From Phaeotremella fagi (Eukaryota > Basidiomycota > Tremellomycetes > Tremellales > Phaeotremellaceae): a stretch of 64,000 nucleotides of DNA. The stretch is from the NCBI GenBank assembly GCA_001599715.1, contig BCHU01000003.1, positions 496,001 through 560,000 of the forward strand. Reading direction: 5' to 3'. The notes under the pieces are model-generated. The model was given only the letters and a program-made list of their open reading frames with translations, was not told the DNA's origin and did not search any database. Below, piece by piece: positions 57,914 to 64,000 of this stretch (positions are counted from its first letter, which is position 1; every line of letters begins with the position of its first letter). The translations under genes were made by a program, and so were the position numbers.

Positions 57914-58634
57914 TTACTCTTTCCCGAAAACAGAGAGGTATCGAGCCTGTTTTTGTAGAGTAGATCCTAACAATCTCCCTGAATCATTGAAACAGTAGAC
58001 TCCAAAATCCAAATCCCCTCTTCCTGCGACAAGGGATCGAGCATTCTGAATGAAAATTTCAGAATGTTCAAGAATGTCTTTTGCGGCCCTTTCTACTTTG
58101 TTTCGTTGATCTTGCGACAGTAAGCTTTGATCGGTTCTTTTAGCGAGAAGTTCGATAAATGAGAGATATTCGATGAGCTCGTGAGTTGAATCACCAATAC
58201 TTGTACCGTAGCTGGCAATTCTTGAAGACTTTGGTTGCAGTTTAGTTGGCACCGTTCTATTATAATTACAAGTAGTGACAAAAACTCACCCAAACATCCA
58301 CCATTGAAGTAAGAAGTGATGCCGCCTTACGTCTCCCCGCTTTCGTCAACTCGCCTCTACGATTTGAAACAGCTTCCGGATTTTTGTACCAAAGCTTCAA
58401 GAGTTTTTTACCTATCTTAGTGTCTTTCCACTCCCCAAAAGTGATTTTACCTTCAACGGTCATCGAGTCAACACATGAAAAGTTGAACACCTGACGCCCG
58501 TTGAGAGTTTCCAACATACCGTTCGGACTTTTTGTAACATCCTGATAGATACCATCATCGTCACGACTCGAATCACCAGCGATAAGGATGGTCCAATCGG
58601 GAATTTTGGCGGTGGAAGAAGAAGTCGGTTCCAT
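57914..58634 (-). CDS. Tandem paralog pair, member a (unknown function)
   Basis: Exon 1 (58290-58634) and exon 2 (57914-58228) give 219 aa. Exon 1 has KIPDWTILIAGDSSRDDDGI, TVEGKITFGEWKDTKIGKKL, LKLWYKNPE and ELTKAGRRKAASLLTSMVDV. The GTGAGT intron falls right after a Trp codon. Exon 2 has GDSTHELIEYLSFIELLAKR-TDQS and ends with SVFGKE. Member b, 350 bp away on the same strand, has the same layout. The start is ATG 58634 because the homology begins there. No known domain recognised. Confidence 0.7.
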
Positions 58635-58985
58635 AGTATTGTGTATGAGATAAATTGTTGAAGTATCGAAGTGAAAAGGGGGGATTGGAAGTAAGAAGAA
58701 AAACTTTTTAGTTGTCATCCCCCCTCCCTCTTTGTATTTGTATTCGAAGGCTTTTCAAATGTGCAATAAGTTACCCGCAAAGGTGACGCTGACATCAAGC
58801 AAAGTGGTTGAACAAAGGTGCTAAAATACTTGAGCCATCCTAGTGCCATATTAATCTTTTGGACGTTGATTGGGCAGAATAAGAGTACTGTGAACATAAA
58901 TGCATAGACTAAACCTTTCATAACGCTACCACCCACTCTCAGATTCCCCCATCCTGCAATGACTAAACGTGAACCACCTCAATAC

Positions 58986-59746
58986 TTATGGACGGACCTC
59001 GTTTTCCTTCCCAAAAACCGAAAGTATTAAGGTGTTGCGAGGAAGATTTTTCCACAACTGACTCGCAGATTCAATAAACCCCCCACTTCTGAACCGGTAC
59101 ACTTCACTCGAACTAAACGTGTCGTCTGGCAGAGCTTTAAGAAACCGCCGTACAGTGTTTACGAACCTCTCGGAATAACCGAGGATACGTGTGGAACTCT
59201 CCTCTATTCGGATTCGTTGACGAGGTGTGAATGAGCTCTGATCGGTTCTCTTGGAGAGAAGTTCGATGAAACACAAGTCGTCGAACAGTTCGTGAGCGCA
59301 GCTACCTCCACTTGCGGCATAGCCTTTGACTTTTGATTCCTGCCGAGCCCGAATGTCAGCAACAGATCTCTTGAGGTTCAGAAGATGAAAAGACATACCC
59401 AGACGGTATCGAGTGTGGTGATAAAAGACAAAGCTTTATTTCTCCCAGCTTCCGTCAACCTACCTTTCCCTTTCAAAAGATCTTCAGAATCCTGGTACCA
59501 AAGACTTATGAGGTTTTTACCTTTCTCACTTTCTCTCCATTCCTCAAACATGATTTTGCCTTCGACGGTCAATGGTAAATTCGTTGTCATATTGTAGAGT
59601 CTTAGGTTTGGGTTGTCGAGACCATAGATACCATCGGAGGTTATTACCGCTGGTGGATAAGTACCGTCTTCTCTGGGAGCTGAACCACCGGCGATGAGAA
59701 TGGTCCAATCTGGGATCTTGGTTGAGGAAGTAGAAGATGATGCCAT
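58986..59746 (-). CDS. Tandem paralog pair, member b (unknown function)
   Basis: Exon 1 (59399-59746) and exon 2 (58986-59339) give 233 aa. Exon 1 has KIPDWTILIAGGSAPREDGT, LTVEGKIMFEEWRESEKGKN, LISLWYQDSED and RLTEAGRNKALSFITTLDTV. The intron again follows a Trp codon (TGG|GTATGT). Exon 2 has GSCAHELFDDLCFIELLSKR-TDQSS and ends SVFGKENEVRP. Similarity to member a is clear along the whole length (roughly a third of positions by eye), so the duplication is old. A TGCCAC motif lies about 190 bp upstream. Confidence 0.7.
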
Positions 59747-60085
59747 AGTATTCAGTGTTGGATGATTGTTGAAATGTTGCAATGAAAATGGGATATTTAT
59801 TGTTGAGAAGGAAAAACCTTTCGTTCTTCTTATTGTTATATGTACACGCAGACTCTCTCAATCTGTTATGACCTTATGACAAAGGTGCCAGTGACGTCTA
59901 GTAAAGAGGTGGAACAAAGGTTAGCAACATTCAAGTGCCACATTGACTTTTTGACGTTAATTCCGACTGCCACTTATGATTTCGAGATTTATGTTGATTT
60001 TATAGATTTTTCAAATTCAACCTTTAAAAAAGTCGTGTGCTGAAATTGTATAAATACACATATACCCAAAAGGTAATTCATCAAG

Positions 60086-61283
60086 ATGCCGATGAGACCA
60101 GCAGCAACGAGGAGTGTTTTGAACATGAAAAAGGCGTTGCCAAGGATGGTGAGTTCATTTTTTGCTATGGTCTCCAAAAATTGATCAAAACTGATTGTGT
60201 TGTCAACCTAGTCCTGGGCACCGGAGAACACTTATAACATATGGCAGAGGACGGCAGAGGATGGATTCTTGACAAGAGATTCGAAATTTACCAGAACGTC
60301 AATGACGTTATTTCAACAACGTTGGCGATCGAAACAACTAATCAGAGGGTACCACGGTGATCACATAGGACAAACGAAATTTGAAAGGTGGTATTTCCCT
60401 CAGAGTCTACCATCGATAAATTCAGATTCAGGTTCAGGTTCCTCTTCGTCGTCGGGTGAAAGTTTATCTAGATGGGTGGAAGGTAGATCTCGAGCTGGTG
60501 GTCGTAGTGATAACGAGAGAAAGATCGAGAGGATGGAGAAAGATGGGAGGAGTCCTGTTGGGACTATGATGTTCGCTGAGATTGAACGACGTTTGGATGT
60601 TTTGATCTTTAGATCTTGTTTCGCTAGTTCGGTTTGGCAGGCTAGAGGTTATGTCGTTCAAGGTCATGTTAGATTGAATGGTGTCGTTGTGAGTGGTGTC
60701 TTTACCTGATTTGATTGTACTGATTTGCTAGGTAAAAAATCCTAATATCTTATTGAAACCTGGGGATCTCTTCTCGGTCGACCCTTCCATCATACCAATG
60801 TTACAAGCGAAACCAGCCAATGTTGAAGAAGTTAGCAGTGAAACGGCGGTAGAAGAGACGACAGATGAATCCTCGTCGGAAACCGAAGCCTCAGAATTAA
60901 CAACAGAATCCGAATCCTCAACAGAATCTTCATCCCCAGCAGAATCTTCTTCCTCACCCTCAACAGAACCCCCCTCATCCTCCGCACCACCACCTACTCC
61001 CGAAGAATCCACACCAGCTCCAACATCCCATTTCAATCTCCCACCATACGCCTCCGCCCACATCTTCGTTCCAGCTTACATCCTACCCTCCTACCTAACC
61101 TGTTCGGCAGTCTACGTTCGTCATCCCACAGCTCGACCTGGATATTCAGAAATACCAAGTCCATACGATGCAGATGGAGATTTGATGAGTTTGGGCTGGG
61201 AATGGTTCAAACGAGTCGCACCCAGGATGAGGGGAAGGAAGACGAGATGGATGGATCCTCAGAGAATCAACGATAGGAAGTAG
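60086..61283 (+). CDS. Mitochondrial small-subunit ribosomal protein uS4m (Nam9-like)
   Basis: Exons 60086-60148, 60212-60688 and 60732-61283 give 363 aa. The N-terminus [20 protein letters not shown] is basic, and the family motif [10 protein letters not shown] follows, then [20 protein letters not shown]. An S4 RNA-binding domain lies in the middle: [39 protein letters not shown] and [13 protein letters not shown] long Ser/Glu/Thr/Pro-rich insert follows, and the C-terminus has the fungal uS4m [13 protein letters not shown] segment. uS4 is a primary 16S-type rRNA-binding protein of the mitoribosome. Confidence 0.9.
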
Positions 61284-61451
61284 GTTTTTGATGGAAAGTG
61301 TATGTCAGTTGTTCATAGGGTTTTTTATTATTTGCATGGCATGGCATTTTATCCCCGCGCCGAATCGTTACGCTATCCATTGTTGCAGGTGATTAATGCA
61401 TGATAGACTTGATACAGATATAGTGAAAGACTAGCGTTGTTAGAGTTGTAC

Positions 61452-62177
61452 TCATGACGAGGGTTCAGCAGGGGCTAATTCAGGAACTAATCCTTCTTTG
61501 ATGAGTAATTGTTCCAATTCCCCACTTTGATGCACTGGAAGAGATCAGTACCACATCTACATGATTAAGCAGCTGTACCCACTTGCTAAGACGATATCGC
61601 ATCCACCGACAAACTCCCCTTTAATGTAGACTTGGGGGATCGTTGGCCATTCACTGAAATAGACTAAGCTGCTGAGACGACGATGAACCTTACCTGTACT
61701 CCTTGATACCCTCTCTTAATTCTTGATCTTCAAGACAGTTGAACGATTTTAGCTTCTCCCTTGGGACTCCCTGGTGATTCCGATCAGTTGTTGCCACCAT
61801 AGATGACGACTGGTTCGTCATGACTCACTTGAACATCTAAGATCTGACACACTGCTCTTGAGAATCCACATTGAGGTTGTTCAGGTGTACCCTTCATGAA
61901 AACGACCAATGGGTTTGTCGTAACAGCCTAAAAGAAGTTCCTATCAGTCATTTGATACGGAACAATAAGATCGAACTTGGCGTACATCATCAATTAACTT
62001 CTTAGCCTCTGCTGAAATGAATCTACGTTGTGCGATGATTGTTGATGATCGACTAACTTGGGAGGAAGGGAGAGTCCGCTATTTTCGAAAATTGATGAGT
62101 CAGATTTTCGGAGGTCGGATTTGGATTGAGAGATTTGGACTTACCAGGGTTTTGAAAGCTGTTCTAGCGAATGACAT
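61452..62177 (-). CDS. GRX5: Monothiol glutaredoxin, mitochondrial
   Basis: Minus-strand gene with several short introns, starting [11 protein letters not shown] (targeting-like). The core is [35 protein letters not shown] (the CGFS active site), [20 protein letters not shown] and [20 protein letters not shown], ending in a short tail. Grx5 transfers Fe-S clusters in the mitochondrial matrix. The [14 protein letters not shown] stretch provides glutathione binding. Confidence 0.94.
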
Positions 62178-62393
62178 GATGATTGTGACGATAGGTAGGT
62201 CGTATGATAGATGATGATACTGATATTGTCAAGATTTGTTCGTAGTTTTTACAGTAAATCGAGTACAACTTTTTGATGCTTACATTCCTTCTTGATCCGA
62301 TTGGTCTTCTTATAGTGGGGATCATTTAAAGTAATGGGGTAAGTGTTACTTCCAGCATCCACAAAGAAATACTATAAGTTACGTTCAGCTACA

Positions 62394-63163
62394 ATGTCGT
62401 TGACTCCACCTTTTAGATATATATCAGCTCAAGTAAGTCAGGCAATAGAACTGTCATCTATTCTACGCACACAAATGCTCATTCCTGACAGCAACTCGCA
62501 GAACTCATCAAATCAAAGCCAACTTCATCTCTCAAAGATCTAGCAGTAGTAGATGTAAGGGATAGTGATTTTGTCGTGAGTATGGATTCCAATTCCCTGT
62601 TCAGAGTTAACATAGTGGTTTAGGGAGGGAATATCGTTTCAGCGTTAAATTATCCTAGTGAACAATTCCATACTAGCGTCACTGGACTCGTCAAGAAATT
62701 AGAAGATGGTAGGTTACTCTTTCAAAGATGAATTGCAGACTTAAAACTGGCATTGGAACAGTTCCTCAGGTAGTCTTTCGTAGGTCCATCAAAAAACGAT
62801 TATAAACGTATCACTCATCGAATATAGATTGTGCATTATCTCAAGTTAGGTTAGTATCTCCTCAGCCTCCGAAGCATTACGTTATGCTAATTCACCAAAT
62901 TAGAGGTCCAAAATCTGCAAGGGTAAGTCAGAACCTCTCCTGCCCGATCATCAACTGACTAAGATTAGATATATGCAGAAACCAGAGCTTCGTTGATACC
63001 AGAACCAAAAACCGCGCAAGAGATATTAGTTCTCAGAGATGGATTCTCGGGCTTCCAATCGCGTTACAGAGTAGGTCTTCTTAATATCCTCCATACATCT
63101 TCTGACGACTTTCAGGATGATCCTGTGTTGATTGAGAAATTCAATAAATATTATCACGACTAG
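62394..63163 (+). CDS. Rhodanese-type Cdc25-like phosphatase (Ibp1/Ych1 family)
   Basis: Eight exons (62394-62432, 62492-62575, 62624-62708, 62762-62779, 62828-62849, 62904-62922, 62969-63070, 63116-63163) give 138 aa. The signatures are VVDVRDSDFVGGNIVSALNY and the catalytic HCALSQVRGPKSAR loop (HCx5R). The small size without an N-terminal domain fits S. pombe Ibp1 and yeast Ych1. Three consecutive exons are only 18, 22 and 19 nt, and the catalytic loop is split over two of them. Substrate unknown (protein phosphotyrosine or arsenate). Confidence 0.88.
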
Positions 63164-63365
63164 ATTTGTTTAGAGGAAGGCTTATTTACCCAATGGAAAA
63201 TCTCAGTATGGACGGCGGGACCTCGTATTGGTAGTTCTGTCACCCATGAATTTTCAAATTCAATGATATCCACACCTCGACAACAGGATCTGATTAAATC
63301 ATCTGGAAGATGATAGCAGTATACAAGCAGTGCACCAAGATAATTGAACAGAAGGCGTTATATCA

Positions 63366-63838
63366 CTACGGACGATTGAAATACAACGATCCAATATCAG
63401 GAAGATCTCCGTTACCGTTAGACGCATCATGACCAAGCACGGAATCATGAGAAATGAGAGTAGACGAACCCACGCCAGTTCTCAAAATGACTTTCCTCTT
63501 ATCGAATCTAAACCAGAAAATCACTTGATCAGTTGATACCCTAAAGAAAGTGAAACTCACAAAGAAGGAACGTTGTTCCATAATTCATTCCGCAAAATCT
63601 CCGCCTGGTCATCATCGAAATCTTCATTATAAACCACAAACATCTTCCATTCGTTATCGCGATCATCCGTTAGGGTTAGTCTGAAGCTCCCCGGTCTGTC
63701 TGTCGTCGACCTTTGGACATGTGAAATGAGAGCTGTGTTGGTGTTCCATCTGAACACTCTTGATTGGGGGTCTTGGGTTGTACTAGGTCGAATGGGACTG
63801 TAACTGTAGGTATAGATGGTGAATGGGCTTGAGGACAT
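63366..63838 (-). CDS. Unrecognised 139-aa protein
   Basis: Exon 1 (63561-63838) and exon 2 (63366-63507), joined by a 53-nt intron, give 139 aa starting MSSSPFTIYTYSYSPIRP. The segment FRWNTNTALISHVQRSTTDR, then GSFRLTLTDDRDNEWKMFVV and YNEDFDDDQAEILRNELWNN look folded, and the tail is Gly/Asp/Asn-rich. No family recognised. An earlier in-frame ATG at 63874 would add 12 residues. It converges on the Ibp1-like gene. Confidence 0.6.
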
Positions 63839-64000
63839 TCTCGATTTCGAGTTAGGCAAAGCGCTGCGGATCAAAAATATTATAATAATGTCATCCGTAA
63901 CTCCACATGACTTCTAGAAGCTCCTTGTATAGAAGCTCCACTTCTGCTTGTCTTTGACTCGTGAGTCTCCACAGTCATGAAAGAAGGATATTTGGACGAC
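63839..64000. other. Window end, upstream of the 139-aa gene
   Basis: Nothing beyond a presumed promoter is visible. Confidence 0.3.

Noticed and set aside
1..64000. CRISPR arrays, insertion sequences, LTR or DNA transposons
   Set aside because: No spaced direct repeats, transposase or reverse-transcriptase motifs, or terminal repeats were seen on either strand.

Overview
The window is eukaryotic nuclear DNA, most likely from a basidiomycete yeast of the Tremellomycetes (Kwoniella/Cryptococcus-like). The evidence is dense genes on both strands, many 50-75 nt introns with GTRAGT donors, CTAAC/CTGAC branch sites and YAG acceptors, exons as small as 6 nt, an intron-bearing tRNA-Ser, and nuclear genes for mitochondrial proteins. 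The genus is inferred from style. Exon joins were read by eye and single-base positions may be off by 1-2.

Layout. 0-17.7 kb is mostly conserved housekeeping: an unrecognised protein with an internally duplicated W-rich module, a CCDC47-like ER protein, ATP synthase subunit d (ATP7), an HSL-type esterase, the nuclear poly(A)-binding protein PAB2, proteasome subunit RPN9, mitochondrial ribosomal protein uL10m, a Pumilio (PUF) protein, a gene-poor stretch holding a diverged ~505-bp tandem duplication, and ribosomal protein eS1. 18.0-33.6 kb is the most distinctive part: nine same-strand, head-to-tail F-box-like paralogs (F1-F9) plus a frameshifted relic. Eight of the nine copies share an intron a few codons after the start. 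One copy (F6) has an in-frame stop before a C-terminus that is still open and still recognisable. An interrupted tRNA-like locus lies between F7 and F8.

35-52.8 kb is again core: a four-RRM Nrd1/Mrn1 protein, a GPC1-type acyltransferase, a small three-copy His/Ser-rich family made by local duplication, a GTPBP1/2-like GTPase, a polyol dehydrogenase, the ribosome-rescue GTPase HBS1 and the BAR protein RVS161. 53-60 kb is an accessory block of genes I do not recognise: a 467-aa protein, a single-exon 227-aa protein, a tandem pair with a conserved intron, a degenerate coding-like stretch and tRNA-Ser(UGA). 60-63.9 kb returns to core genes: mitochondrial uS4m, glutaredoxin GRX5 and an Ibp1/Cdc25-like rhodanese phosphatase, then a small unknown gene.

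Links between genes. The PUF protein keeps recognition residues predicting a UGUAUAUA-type site, and matching octamers lie just downstream of the uL10m and RVS161 stop codons. PAB2, PUF, NRD1 and HBS1 act on mRNA. ATP7, uL10m, uS4m and GRX5 act in mitochondria. The F-box-like array is the best candidate for an undescribed, rapidly evolving system: a conserved N-terminal adaptor-like motif and C-terminal signature flank a highly diverged middle.
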